Below, in pieces: positions 42,307 through 51,543 of a stretch of DNA of 64,000 nucleotides. Below the pieces are notes generated by a model. That model had not been told where the DNA came from and searched no databases. It worked only from the letters and a program-made list of their open reading frames with translations. The stretch covers positions 58,439-122,438 of the forward strand of contig CACNSC010000004.1 in NCBI GenBank assembly GCA_902623005.1, given 5' to 3'. Made by a program: the position numbers and the translations under genes. Position 1 is the first letter of the stretch; each line of letters starts with the position of its first letter. The stretch is from an uncultured Coxiella sp. (lineage in GTDB: Bacteria; Pseudomonadota; Gammaproteobacteria; Coxiellales; Coxiellaceae).

Positions 42307-43359
42307 ATGAGCTTGCAATCCATTTCTATGCGCCAGATGTTAGAAGCTGGTGTCCATTTCGGTCATAAAACTCGTTATTGGAATCCAAAAATGAAGCGCT
42401 ACATTTGGTCCAGTCACCAAAAGCTTCACATCATTAATTTAGAACACTCATTACCGATGTTTCGTGATGCATTGAGCTTTATCGAAGATACCATCAAAAA
42501 TCGCGGTAAAGTACTTTTTGTCGGCACTAAGCAGTCAGCCAGTGAAGTGGTCCGTGAAGAAGCGACTCGCTGCGGAATGCCATACGTCGATCACCGATGG
42601 TTGGGTGGTATGCTGACAAATTACAAAACGATTCGACAGTCCATTAAGCGTCTGAAAGAGCTTGAGGCGTTGTTCGAGCAATCTCAAATCAAAGGCTACA
42701 CTAAGAAAGAAGTCCTTAACTTGCTTCGAGAGAAAGATAAGCTTTCAAATTGCTTGTCAGGTATCAAAAACATGGGCTCCTTACCCGACGCCTTATTTGT
42801 GATTGATGTCAATAATGAGAAGATTGCCATTCGCGAAGCTAATCGTTTGGGTATCCCTGTTATTGGTATCGTTGATACCAACTCCAGTCCAGATAATATT
42901 GATTACATCGTTCCTGGAAATGACGACGCGCATCGTGCCATTCGTTTCTATTGTCAATCAGCTGCGAACCTTATAATTGAAACTCGTGGCTCTATGCAGT
43001 TAGAAGAGATCAAGCCAGTTAAACCGGCCAAAGCACCTGTAAAAGCTAAAAAAGTTGTTATCAAAGAAGTGGTTGAGCCAGCAGCCCCCACTGAAGAAGC
43101 GCCAGTTGAGGCAAAAAAGAAAGTGGTTCGCAAGGTCGCTAAAAAGACCACTGCAGATGATAGCGGTGAGACAGACGCCGATAAGCCAGCAGTCAAAAAA
43201 ACTGCTGCTAAAAAACCTGCTGCTAAAAAACCTGCTGCTAAAAAACCTGCTGCAAAGAAAGCGGCTGCCAAAAAGCCTGCTGCTAAGAAAGCAGCTACCA
43301 AAAAGCCTGCAGCTAAGAAAGCAGCTGCTAAAAAGACAGCAAGCAAAGCTGAGGATTAA
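42307..43359 (+). CDS. rpsB: 30S ribosomal protein S2 with histone-H1-like lysine/alanine tail
   Basis: 350 residues, against about 241 in E. coli. The core is ordinary S2 ([66 protein letters not shown]). From about residue 238 a tail of 110 residues follows: a [14 protein letters not shown] linker, then about ten [10 protein letters not shown] repeats at 297-345, ending SKAED. The tail has the composition of histone H1 and bacterial H1-like proteins. CGGAG precedes ATG 42307, and the start is in the standard S2 position, so this is a C-terminal extension, not a misassembled fusion upstream. Confidence 0.95.
   Translation: MSLQSISMRQMLEAGVHFGHKTRYWNPKMKRYIWSSHQKLHIINLEHSLPMFRDALSFIEDTIKNRGKVLFVGTKQSASEVVREEATRCGMPYVDHRWLGGMLTNYKTIRQSIKRLKELEALFEQSQIKGYTKKEVLNLLREKDKLSNCLSGIKNMGSLPDALFVIDVNNEKIAIREANRLGIPVIGIVDTNSSPDNIDYIVPGNDDAHRAIRFYCQSAANLIIETRGSMQLEEIKPVKPAKAPVKAKKVVIKEVVEPAAPTEEAPVEAKKKVVRKVAKKTTADDSGETDADKPAVKKTAAKKPAAKKPAAKKPAAKKAAAKKPAAKKAATKKPAAKKAAAKKTASKAED
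43195..43344 (+). repeat. 15-base tandem repeats encoding KKPAA in rpsB
   Basis: Tandem units of about 15 bases (AAA AAA CCT GCT GCT and variants with AAG, GCA, GCC). The first three copies are nearly identical at DNA level and later copies diverge at third positions. Such an array can change copy number by slippage in phase. Confidence 0.9.
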
Positions 43360-43371
43360 TTTTAATAATGT

Positions 43372-43412
43372 GACTCAGTGGCATGGCAAGAAAACAGTCA
43401 TGCTGCTGGGTC
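43372..43412 (+). promoter_or_regulatory. Strong rpsB-tsf intercistronic hairpin
   Basis: Fourteen consecutive pairs (three of them G-T) between 43372-43385 and 43399-43412, with a 13-base loop. No T-run follows. Placed exactly between rpsB and tsf, it could attenuate, stabilise the upstream mRNA, or set the S2:EF-Ts ratio. Confidence 0.65.
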
Positions 43413-43435
43413 AAAGATAAATTGAGGAACGGAAC

Positions 43436-44323
43436 ATGGTTGCAATTACAGCTCAAATGGTTAAGGAACTGCGCGAAATAACGGGTGCAGGTATGATGGA
43501 GTGCAAAAAAGCGCTTACAGAGGCCGAGGGTAGTCTCGATAACGCAATAGATATCATGCGCACACGTGGTCAGGCTAAAGCAGCCAAGCGTGCCAGCAAA
43601 GTTGCGGCAGAAGGTATCATCAAAATTTGCAGCAGCGAAGATGGTCTCTCTGCTTTTATGATCGAGGTAAATTCTGAAACGGATTTTGTTGCTCGTGACT
43701 CTAACTTTTTACAATTTGCAGAGCAGTTAGTGGTATCTGGTCTGGCTGCAAAAGTAGATACGGTTGAGGCGTTAATGGCCCTGCCAGTCTCTGCAGACAG
43801 TACAGAAACTTTTGAGCAGCAACGTCAAGCATTGATCAATAAGATCGGTGAAAACGTTAAAGTACGTCGTTGTCAGTTAATGACGTCTCCGGCAATGGTG
43901 GGTTCTTATATTCACGGTGGTCGTATCGGTGTGTTGGTTGATTTGAGTCAGTCACAACCTGAATTAGCTAAAGATGTCGCTATGCACATTGCAGCATCAA
44001 ATCCCCAAGCAATTGACGAATCAGGCGTCGATTCAGCGTTGATAGAGAAAGAAAAAGCGATCTTTTCTGAACAGGCGAAAGAATCAGGTAAGCCAGATGA
44101 GATCGTCGAGAAGATGGTGCAAGGACGAGTCAGTAAATTTCTAAAAGAGATCTGTCTAATCAGTCAACCTTTTGTCAAAGACCCAGACCAAACGGTGGGT
44201 CAGCTTCTAAAAGCCGCTGATGCAACATTAAATCACATGGTGCGCTTTGAGGTTGGTGAAGGCATTGAAAAACAAACTATGGATTTTGCAGAAGAGGTAA
44301 AAGCACAAGTCGCAGGGAGTTAG
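43436..44323 (+). CDS. tsf: Elongation factor Ts
   Basis: 295 residues: VKELREITGAGMMECKKALT, EVNSETDFVARD and ASNPQAIDESGV, the family landmarks. It exchanges GDP for GTP on EF-Tu. GAGGAACGGA precedes ATG 43436. Follows rpsB across the intercistronic hairpin. Confidence 0.97.
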   Translation: MVAITAQMVKELREITGAGMMECKKALTEAEGSLDNAIDIMRTRGQAKAAKRASKVAAEGIIKICSSEDGLSAFMIEVNSETDFVARDSNFLQFAEQLVVSGLAAKVDTVEALMALPVSADSTETFEQQRQALINKIGENVKVRRCQLMTSPAMVGSYIHGGRIGVLVDLSQSQPELAKDVAMHIAASNPQAIDESGVDSALIEKEKAIFSEQAKESGKPDEIVEKMVQGRVSKFLKEICLISQPFVKDPDQTVGQLLKAADATLNHMVRFEVGEGIEKQTMDFAEEVKAQVAGS

Positions 44324-44328
44324 GCCAC

Positions 44329-45048
44329 ATGACATCGGCACAGCCAGTCTATCGAAGAATTCTACTCAAAATGAGCGGTGAAGCGCTCATGAATGGTGGC
44401 AATGCTGCCATCGATCCAGCGACGCTGGATCGTATGGTTGCAGAAGTCTCTGAAGTTCAGGCGCACGGTGTTCAGGTGGCAATTGTCGTTGGTGGCGGTA
44501 ACTTCTTTCGTGGCGCTGAATTGTCTGAAATTGGTATTAGCCGAATCACAGGCGATTATATGGGCATGTTATCTACCCTCATGAACGCCTTGTCTTTGCG
44601 TGATGCTTTTGAGCGTCATAATATGCCAGTGCGAATCCTCTCAGCGATCCCCATGAGTGGAATCGTTGATCACTTTAACTGCCGAAAAGCGATTCATCAC
44701 TTAGACGAGAACCGCATTGTGATTTTTGCTGGCGGTACCGGTAACCCACTGGTAACTACTGACTCAGCAGCCAGTTTACGCGGCATTGAAATTTCTGCGG
44801 ATGTGTTGTTAAAAGCAACACACGTTGACGGCATCTTTTCTGCCGATCCAGCAAAAGACCCACAGGCTACCTTGTATGATTCCTTGTCATTTGATGAGGC
44901 GCTGGATAAGCAGCTTTCAGTCATGGATTTGTCGGCTTTTTGTCAGTGCCGTGATCATGGGTTGCCGATACGCGTTTTTAATATGAAAAAGGCCGGTGCA
45001 TTATTGCGTGTTGTCATGGGTGATACTGAAGGTACTATAGTCAGTTAA
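44329..45048 (+). CDS. pyrH: UMP kinase
   Basis: 239 residues of the amino-acid-kinase fold: [24 protein letters not shown], and [20 protein letters not shown]. It makes UDP from UMP; hexameric and GTP-activated in relatives. Five bases after tsf in the conserved rpsB-tsf-pyrH-frr order. Confidence 0.97.
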   Translation: MTSAQPVYRRILLKMSGEALMNGGNAAIDPATLDRMVAEVSEVQAHGVQVAIVVGGGNFFRGAELSEIGISRITGDYMGMLSTLMNALSLRDAFERHNMPVRILSAIPMSGIVDHFNCRKAIHHLDENRIVIFAGGTGNPLVTTDSAASLRGIEISADVLLKATHVDGIFSADPAKDPQATLYDSLSFDEALDKQLSVMDLSAFCQCRDHGLPIRVFNMKKAGALLRVVMGDTEGTIVS

Positions 45049-45080
45049 TCTATATTCATATCAACAAAGGAGTAATCGTA

Positions 45081-45638
45081 ATGATTGATGATGTCATTCA
45101 AGATGCTAAAGATCGTATGGAGAAGAGTGTTGATGCGCTGTCTCATGGTCTCTCTAAGTTACGCACTGGTCGTGCGCATCCATCTGTTTTAGAGCATATA
45201 TCAATTGATTACTATGGTAGCCCAACTCCTTTGAGCCAAGTAGCTAACATATCTGTCGAAAGTGCGCGTATGTTGGTGGTGACGCCTTGGGAAAAAAATC
45301 TTGTAGCAGACATCGAGAAGGCAATTATGACGTCCGATCTTGGACTTAATCCAAGCTCTGCAGGCAGCGTCATTCGCGTGCCATTACCGCCACTCACCGA
45401 AGAGCGAAGACGCGGTCTTGTTAAACTAGTGCGCGAGGAAGTTGAAAAAGCTCGCGTTGCTATTCGCAATATTCGTCGTGAAGCAAATCAAACTTTTAAA
45501 GAGTTAGAAAAAGAAAAAGAAATTACAGAAGATGATGTGCGTCGTTCTGGAGAGAGGATTCAGCAACAAACCGATCAGTTTATTGCTAAAGTGGATGCCA
45601 TTGCTAATGAAAAAGAAAAAGATCTCATGGTTGTTTAA
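45081..45638 (+). CDS. frr: Ribosome recycling factor
   Basis: 185 residues, exactly the family size: [55 protein letters not shown], and a C-terminal [15 protein letters not shown]. It releases ribosomes after termination with EF-G. AAAGGAG precedes ATG 45081. Confidence 0.98.
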   Translation: MIDDVIQDAKDRMEKSVDALSHGLSKLRTGRAHPSVLEHISIDYYGSPTPLSQVANISVESARMLVVTPWEKNLVADIEKAIMTSDLGLNPSSAGSVIRVPLPPLTEERRRGLVKLVREEVEKARVAIRNIRREANQTFKELEKEKEITEDDVRRSGERIQQQTDQFIAKVDAIANEKEKDLMVV

Positions 45639-45676
45639 TTACCATATTATGTATTAACAGTAAGGATGGTGTGTAC

Positions 45677-46414
45677 ATGAGTGAGCAGAATATACCAAAG
45701 CACGTTGCTATAATCATGGATGGTAATGGGCGCTGGGCTAAAAAGAAACTATTGCCACGAGCTGCCGGACATGTCGCTGGTGTCAATGCGGTTCAAAAAG
45801 CAGTTGAATTTGCTGCTGAAAATAATATTTCTGTATTGACTTTGTTTGCCTTGAGTATCGAAAACTATGGTGGGCGTCCTAAAGAAGAGCTCTCTCATCT
45901 AATGAGTTTGATTGTAAAACAGCTGGCTAAACATGTTACTGCTCTTCATGAAAAAAATGTAAAAATCTCATTTATTGGTGATCATGGCAACTTATCCGTT
46001 AACGTTAGACAAGAGATGGACAGTGCTGTATCGATAACAGCAGACAACACTGGATTGCAATTGGTTTTTGCAATTAATTACAGCGGTCTTTGGGACATTA
46101 CCAATGCAGCGCAGCGAGTTGCCGAAAAAGTTTCTGAAGGTTGTTTGGCACTTGCTGATATCACGCAAGAAGAGATGAATAAGCACATTTCTCTCTCGGA
46201 GTTGCCTAAGCTTGATCTCATGATCCGAACCAGTGGCGAAATGCGTTTGAGTAATTTTTTGATGTGGCAGTCAGCATATGCTGAATTGTATTTTACTGAG
46301 ACGTTATGGCCGGATTTTGACAAGTACAGCTTTGAGCAGGCTATCACTGCTTTTCAGCAACGCTGTAGGAAATTTGGTAAAACGGTCGAGCAGATTGAGG
46401 CTGATAATGCTTAA
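45677..46414 (+). CDS. uppS: Undecaprenyl diphosphate synthase
   Basis: About 245 residues of the cis-prenyltransferase family: HVAIIMDGNGRWAKKK (catalytic Asp), NISVLTLFALSIENYGG, and IRTSGEMRLSNFLMWQSAY, which normally reads RTGGE and here has Ser for the first Gly. It makes the C55 carrier for peptidoglycan and O-antigen. A GTG lies two codons upstream at 45671; AAGGA spacing favours ATG 45677. Confidence 0.95.
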   Translation: MSEQNIPKHVAIIMDGNGRWAKKKLLPRAAGHVAGVNAVQKAVEFAAENNISVLTLFALSIENYGGRPKEELSHLMSLIVKQLAKHVTALHEKNVKISFIGDHGNLSVNVRQEMDSAVSITADNTGLQLVFAINYSGLWDITNAAQRVAEKVSEGCLALADITQEEMNKHISLSELPKLDLMIRTSGEMRLSNFLMWQSAYAELYFTETLWPDFDKYSFEQAITAFQQRCRKFGKTVEQIEADNA

Positions 46415-47222
46415 ACTTAGAATTCTAACAGCCTGTATAGCCGTTCCATTAGTTTGGTTAGCTATCTTTGAGTTGCCCAGCTTCACATTTTCCATCATTG
46501 CTATGCTTTTCATGTTGTTCGCCGCTTATGAGTGGTCCGTGTTGGTTGGCGATATCACGTGGAGGTTCAGGATTCTTTTCAATCTCGCTATTGTCATCAC
46601 TATAATTGCATCAGCCTACTCAATGTGGGTTGCTTGTGTTTTATTATCTTTAGCATTAATTGTATGGGTTTGGTTGTCCGTTGCGGTGATTGTTTTTCAG
46701 AAAAAATCTTCTCCTTTTGGGTTAGAAAGCTATGTCTTAAGAGCTATGATGGGCTGGGTGGTGCTCAGTGCCGGGTGGCTATCGTTGACAGTTATGCGTG
46801 TTCATCCAGGTGTTGGCCCAAGGTGGTTGCTGTATGCTTGTATGTTGGCTTGGGTGGTTGATACCGGAGCGTATTTTGCTGGGCACGCATTTGGGAGCCG
46901 CTTTTTAGCCTCGCGTGTGAGTCCCAAAAAAACTTGGGAAGGTTTTTGGGGTGGTATGCTTGCTGCCGTTATTCTTATTATTATCGCTAATTTCTTTTTG
47001 CCTCATTTATCCGGCCATCGCGTCTTGTTTGTTGTGGTCTCTCTACTTGCAGCGATAGTGAGTGTTTTTGGTGATTTATCGATTAGTGTGATGAAACGTT
47101 TAGTACAGGTCAAAGACACTGGCTCTTTTTTCCCAGGGCATGGTGGTGTGTTAGACCGTATAGATAGTCTACTCCCCGTGTTGCTGTTATTTGCATCAGC
47201 CGCTGTGTTTTTAAATCTGTGA
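46407..47222 (+). CDS. cdsA: Phosphatidate cytidylyltransferase
   Basis: About 271 residues, eight or so membrane segments, C-terminal signature SPKKTWEGFWGGMLAA and, near the end, FGDLSISVMKRLVQVKDTGS with the family PGHGGVLDRIDSLL. Makes CDP-diacylglycerol for phospholipids. ATG 46407 overlaps the uppS stop by 8 bases; the longer upstream frame to 46278 runs inside uppS. Confidence 0.96.
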   Translation: MLKLRILTACIAVPLVWLAIFELPSFTFSIIAMLFMLFAAYEWSVLVGDITWRFRILFNLAIVITIIASAYSMWVACVLLSLALIVWVWLSVAVIVFQKKSSPFGLESYVLRAMMGWVVLSAGWLSLTVMRVHPGVGPRWLLYACMLAWVVDTGAYFAGHAFGSRFLASRVSPKKTWEGFWGGMLAAVILIIIANFFLPHLSGHRVLFVVVSLLAAIVSVFGDLSISVMKRLVQVKDTGSFFPGHGGVLDRIDSLLPVLLLFASAAVFLNL

Positions 47223-47228
47223 GGTAAT

Positions 47229-48410
47229 ATGTCACGTCGAGCTGTAACCCTTCTTGGAGCAACCGGTTCCATCGGACAACAAGCATTATCAGTAATCTCT
47301 TTGCATGCTGATCAATTTGATGTGCATGCATTGTGTGCAAATAGCAATGTTGATGCGCTGTTTGCGCTTTGCAGCAAGTTTAAACCAAAATATGCTGTGC
47401 TTGCAGATTCCCGAGCTGCTGATTTACTGAAACATAAACTGGATGGTTCGCCAACAAAAGTGTTGAGTGGCGATGCTGCTTTAGTGCAAATGTCACAAGC
47501 ACCAGAAGTCGATATCGTCGTATCGGGAATGGTTGGTGCCGTTGGTTTGCGCCCGACCATGGCTGCATTACAGGCGGGTAAGCAAGTGTTGTTGGCAAAC
47601 AAAGAGTCTTTGGTTATTGGTGGTCCTTGGATGATGGCGGCTGCGAAAACAAACCAGGCCGTCTTATTGCCTGTTGATAGTGAGCATAACGCAATCTTTC
47701 AAGCAATGCCGTCAGATTATGTTGTTGGAAAAAAACCAGTTGATGTTGATTCAATTATTTTAACTGCATCAGGTGGTCCTTTCCGTGATAGATCAAAAGC
47801 AACATTAAAGCATGTTAGTGTAGAGCAAGCATTGGCGCACCCAACCTGGTCTATGGGACAAAAAATTTCGATTGATTCTGCGACTATGATGAATAAAGGT
47901 CTAGAAGTCATCGAAGCGCATTGGTTATTTGCTATGCCGCTGGATAAGATTGAGGTTGTGATACATCCGCAGAGTATTGTGCATTCCTTAGTAAGATACT
48001 GTGATGGTTCCTTGTTGGCTCAAATGGGCGTCTCCGATATGCGCATACCAATTGGCTATGCACTAAATTGGCCACAAAGGGCTGCCACTGGGGCGCCAGC
48101 GCTCGATGTATCACAGTTAGCTGAGCTTAATTTTAGCGCGGTGGATTTAGATCGTTATCCATGTTTGCAGTTGGCATTTCAAGCGTTACAGAATGGTATC
48201 GCTGCAACTGTGGTGCTCAATGCTGCAAATGAGGTAGCCGTTGATGCCTTTTTGAAACGTCAAATTGGTTTTACCGAGATTGCTAGTACGGTAGAGCGAG
48301 TATTGCAGTTGGATTTTCAGCGCCATTTGGAGTCAATGGATGCTGCTATTGCGTTAGACTTTGATGCTCGTCGTTGGTCGTTGGATCAATTAACGATCAG
48401 TGCTAAATAA
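47229..48410 (+). CDS. dxr: 1-deoxy-D-xylulose-5-phosphate reductoisomerase
   Basis: 393 residues: TLLGATGSIGQQALSVISLH (NADPH site), LANKESLVIGG, LLPVDSEHNAIFQ, ILTASGGPFRDR, HPTWSMGQKISIDSATMMNKG. First committed enzyme of the methylerythritol phosphate pathway; ispD and ispF lie at 19-20 kb. Normally followed by rseP, which is absent here. Confidence 0.97.
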   Translation: MSRRAVTLLGATGSIGQQALSVISLHADQFDVHALCANSNVDALFALCSKFKPKYAVLADSRAADLLKHKLDGSPTKVLSGDAALVQMSQAPEVDIVVSGMVGAVGLRPTMAALQAGKQVLLANKESLVIGGPWMMAAAKTNQAVLLPVDSEHNAIFQAMPSDYVVGKKPVDVDSIILTASGGPFRDRSKATLKHVSVEQALAHPTWSMGQKISIDSATMMNKGLEVIEAHWLFAMPLDKIEVVIHPQSIVHSLVRYCDGSLLAQMGVSDMRIPIGYALNWPQRAATGAPALDVSQLAELNFSAVDLDRYPCLQLAFQALQNGIAATVVLNAANEVAVDAFLKRQIGFTEIASTVERVLQLDFQRHLESMDAAIALDFDARRWSLDQLTISAK

Positions 48411-48428
48411 TTTTTGATTTATTTTTTT

Positions 48429-48447
48429 ACAATGCATGTTGCATTGT
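48429..48447 (+). terminator. Possible hairpin after dxr
   Basis: ACAATGCA (48429-48436) and TGCATTGT (48440-48447) pair over a 3-base loop. Only a mixed T-rich stretch follows, so a weak terminator or processing site. Confidence 0.35.
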
Positions 48448-48525
48448 TGTTTTATCACTAAATAGTGCTAGGTCTCCCTATAGAGCTAGGTTATAATGCA
48501 CGACTTTATCGAATGGGAACAAGGC

Positions 48526-50907
48526 ATGATGCGTTGCTTAAAATCGTTAAAATACGGTGGTTTTACGTTGGTACTGTGGTTCTGTATGACCACTCTGTCT
48601 TGGGCAAATTCTTTTGTCATTAAGAGCATCCAAATTCAAGGGCTGCAAAATCTTCCTGCAGCAACTGTGAAGAGTGATCTTCCGGTTAAGTTAGGCCAAA
48701 CGTTCTCTGAAGAAACCAGTTCAAAAATTATCACCTCACTGTATCGCACGGGTTACTTTAGCAACATTGATGTAGAGACTCAGGGGGCCGTAGTTATCGT
48801 TAAGGTGGTTGAGAGACCAACCATTGGTATTCTGACGATCACTGGCAATAAGACTATCACGAGAAAGCAGCTTAAGCCGGTACTTAAACAAACCGGAATT
48901 GTTGAGGGTGCATTCTACGATCCAGCTAAAATCAATCAGCTAACCGAAGGTTTAAAACAACAATACGGACTCATGGGGCGCCATGCGGCTAAGGTTGATG
49001 TGAAGACTAAACCATTACCTGGAAATCGAATCGCCTTGCACATTGTCATTCATGAGGGTCCTGTTGCAATCGTAAAGAAAATTCGTATCAACGGCGCACC
49101 ACAATTTTCACAACGCGCTATGAAGAAGAATTTTTCACTGACAACGCCGGGTCTAACCACCTTTATCACTCACAAAGACCGCTACTCTGAGCAACAGTTG
49201 AATCGTGATTTAGAAAGTTTGCGCTCTTTTTTCATGAACCGAGGTTACCTGGAATATCGATTGATTGATAAGTCAGTTGAGATGTCGAGTGATAATAAGT
49301 CTGTCAATGTCACATTGACAGTTTCTCCAGGTTCTGTGTTTACACTAGGTCGCGTGGATTTAAGCTCATCCATTAAAAACGATCCTGAGCTTTATTCATT
49401 AATTACCGTTAAACCAGGCCAAGTATTTTCAAGAGAAAAAATAATTGCCATTAATAAAAAGATTGGTGATCGTTATGCCAATCAAGGATATGCTTTCCCT
49501 AAAGTTCATATCGTCCCTACACCCAATACTAAAACTAAAACAGTTGATCTTAGCTTCTCTGTTGATAAAGGTAAGCTAACTTACATTCGTCATATTGGCT
49601 TTTCTGGAAATACGTCAACCCAGGACAGTGTGCTACGCTATCAAATGCGTCAGTATGAGGCCTCAACGTTTTCGCTTGAAGATGTAAACGAGTCAAAACG
49701 AAAGATTGCGCTTCTACCATATTTAAAGAATGTCAATGTGAAAACAACACCGGTACCAGGTAGTAATGATCAGGTTGATCTTGATTACAGTATGGAGGAG
49801 GTTAAAGCCGGTTCTGCCTCATTAAGTTTCGGTTATTCCGATGTTGATGGCTTGTTGTATGGTGTTAGTGTCTCCGAGCCTAATTTCTTAGGCACGGGTA
49901 AATTGGTCTCGCTCTCATTTCAAAAAAGTGATTATTCTTCTAAATACTCTTATCGTTATTTTAATCCTTTCTACACCTCCAATGGTATTAGTCGGGGCTT
50001 TGATTTTTCGATCGCGCACTACGATCCATCTGATGTCGATCTCGACACTTACGACATGGATCAATATGCTGCGGGCGTGAGTTATGCGATGCCAATCAAT
50101 CAAACCATGCGATTATCGTGGGGTGGCGGATACAAATATGTTGATATCAGTAACCTCCCTGATACGGTTTCTCCCAGTGTGCAAGAGTTTATTGATGACA
50201 ATGAGCCGCCTTATAACGAATTTAACCTGATTACCGGTTTGACTCACGACACGCGTAATCGAGCTTTCTTTCCAACACAGGGCGGACAACAATCATTGAG
50301 TGTTACTGTCAGTCTCCCCGTTTTAGACTCCAGCTTGCCATATTATTTACTTCGTTTGAAAGGCAATTGGTTTGTGCCTATTGGCGGTGGGTTCGTGCTT
50401 AATCCGCATACAACATTGGCATTTGGGGATGGCTACGGCAGCAACGATCAGCTACCATTTTTTGATAACCTATATGCGGGTGGAATTGACACCATGCCAG
50501 GTTACGAGCCAGGTAGTTTAGGTCCGTCTTACACATATACCGAGTTAAATTCTGATGGTACTACTAGTGGTCCATATACCTCTTCATTGGGAGGTAACGT
50601 GGAGATCATTACAGGGTTGAATATGGTATTTCCGAATCCATTTCCAAGTAATGTTAGAACTTTACTGACGCTTGATGCAGGAAATATTTTTCAAACCTAT
50701 GATTTAGCTAAGGAGTCCATTAATCCCAATGTTGATGGTGAGGTTACGCAAGAGTCAATTCAACTCAAGAACTTTCGAGTCACAGCGGGTGTGATGGTGC
50801 AGTGGCGAACATTTATGCCGCTCAATTTTAGTTTGGCTTATCCGTTAAATAAACAAGACGGTGATTTAACTCAGCCATTTACCTTTAGCGCCAGTGCCGC
50901 TATTTGA
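48526..50907 (+). CDS. bamA: Outer-membrane protein assembly factor BamA
   Basis: About 793 residues from ATG 48526 (an in-frame ATG at 48496 would add 10 residues before the signal peptide). Signal peptide around FTLVLWFCMTTLSWA, five POTRA domains (VIKSIQIQGLQNLP; GILTITGNKTI; VKKIRINGAP; FTLGRVDLS; YIRHIGFSGNT), then a 16-strand barrel (SVSEPNFLGTGKLVSLSFQ; PYNEFNLITGLTHDTRN). The last strand ends SASAAI, without the usual terminal aromatic. BamA folds beta-barrels into the outer membrane. Confidence 0.96.
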   Translation: MMRCLKSLKYGGFTLVLWFCMTTLSWANSFVIKSIQIQGLQNLPAATVKSDLPVKLGQTFSEETSSKIITSLYRTGYFSNIDVETQGAVVIVKVVERPTIGILTITGNKTITRKQLKPVLKQTGIVEGAFYDPAKINQLTEGLKQQYGLMGRHAAKVDVKTKPLPGNRIALHIVIHEGPVAIVKKIRINGAPQFSQRAMKKNFSLTTPGLTTFITHKDRYSEQQLNRDLESLRSFFMNRGYLEYRLIDKSVEMSSDNKSVNVTLTVSPGSVFTLGRVDLSSSIKNDPELYSLITVKPGQVFSREKIIAINKKIGDRYANQGYAFPKVHIVPTPNTKTKTVDLSFSVDKGKLTYIRHIGFSGNTSTQDSVLRYQMRQYEASTFSLEDVNESKRKIALLPYLKNVNVKTTPVPGSNDQVDLDYSMEEVKAGSASLSFGYSDVDGLLYGVSVSEPNFLGTGKLVSLSFQKSDYSSKYSYRYFNPFYTSNGISRGFDFSIAHYDPSDVDLDTYDMDQYAAGVSYAMPINQTMRLSWGGGYKYVDISNLPDTVSPSVQEFIDDNEPPYNEFNLITGLTHDTRNRAFFPTQGGQQSLSVTVSLPVLDSSLPYYLLRLKGNWFVPIGGGFVLNPHTTLAFGDGYGSNDQLPFFDNLYAGGIDTMPGYEPGSLGPSYTYTELNSDGTTSGPYTSSLGGNVEIITGLNMVFPNPFPSNVRTLLTLDAGNIFQTYDLAKESINPNVDGEVTQESIQLKNFRVTAGVMVQWRTFMPLNFSLAYPLNKQDGDLTQPFTFSASAAI

Positions 50908-50960
50908 TAAAGAGTGTTGTGTAATAGCATGAGTAATATTTTTAAATTAAGGAGAAAACC

Positions 50961-51452
50961 ATGAAAAAAGTATTTCAAGTCGCTGCTGTAAGTGCGGCAT
51001 TAATGATGTCTTTGAGTGCATCTGCTTTGAGTGTTGGTACCATCGACATGGAGTCTGTTGTGACTAAGTCGCCACAAGCAAAAAAAATCAAATCAGAGAT
51101 GGAAGCAAAGTTTGGACCAGATCGTGAAAAAGTCATGGCGTTGGGTAAAAGCTTACAAGCTGATATTCAAGAGTATCAAAAGAACCAATCGGTAATGAAT
51201 AAAAAAGACTTGGACGCTTTGCAGAAAAAGATTTCAGACGAGCAATCTCAATTGCGTGAGATACAAAGTAAAGTACAGGCCGAGTTATCTAAAGAGCAAA
51301 ATGCTAAAATGGACGAGTTCATGAAAGATGTGAAGACAGCGACCCAGAAAGTTGCTGAAAAAGAGAAAATGGATTTAGTTCTACCAGCAAGAAGCGTTAT
51401 CTATGTTTCTGAAGGCTCTGATATTACACAAAAAGTCATCGATGCCATGTAA
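50961..51452 (+). CDS. skp: Periplasmic chaperone Skp/OmpH
   Basis: 163 residues: signal peptide ending SLSASALS, then the trimerising core and long helical hairpin (QYQ/K-rich, DLDALQKKISDEQSQLREI), finishing VLPARSVIYVS. Skp carries unfolded outer-membrane proteins to the Bam complex; it follows bamA in the standard order. AAGGAG precedes ATG 50961. Confidence 0.93.
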   Translation: MKKVFQVAAVSAALMMSLSASALSVGTIDMESVVTKSPQAKKIKSEMEAKFGPDREKVMALGKSLQADIQEYQKNQSVMNKKDLDALQKKISDEQSQLREIQSKVQAELSKEQNAKMDEFMKDVKTATQKVAEKEKMDLVLPARSVIYVSEGSDITQKVIDAM

Positions 51453-51465
51453 AGTTGTCGGTCTT

Positions 51466-51496
51466 AAAAAACGCCTTCATATGAAGGCGTTTTTTT
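51466..51496 (+). terminator. Rho-independent terminator after skp
   Basis: ACGCCTTCAT (51471-51480) pairs directly with ATGAAGGCGT (51481-51490) and is followed by a seven-T run (51490-51496), with As in front. The loop would form from the innermost pairs. Confidence 0.8.
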
Positions 51497-51543
51497 ATGG
51501 GTGAGACGTTGATATTGAATCAAACTAGCGAGATAAAAGCACC

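Noticed and set aside
42954..43346. Minus-strand frame rich in AAFLAAGF, looks like a membrane protein
   Set aside because: It is the reverse complement of the KKPAA repeat tail of rpsB; lysine codons read backward as Phe/Leu. No independent ribosome site or family match.
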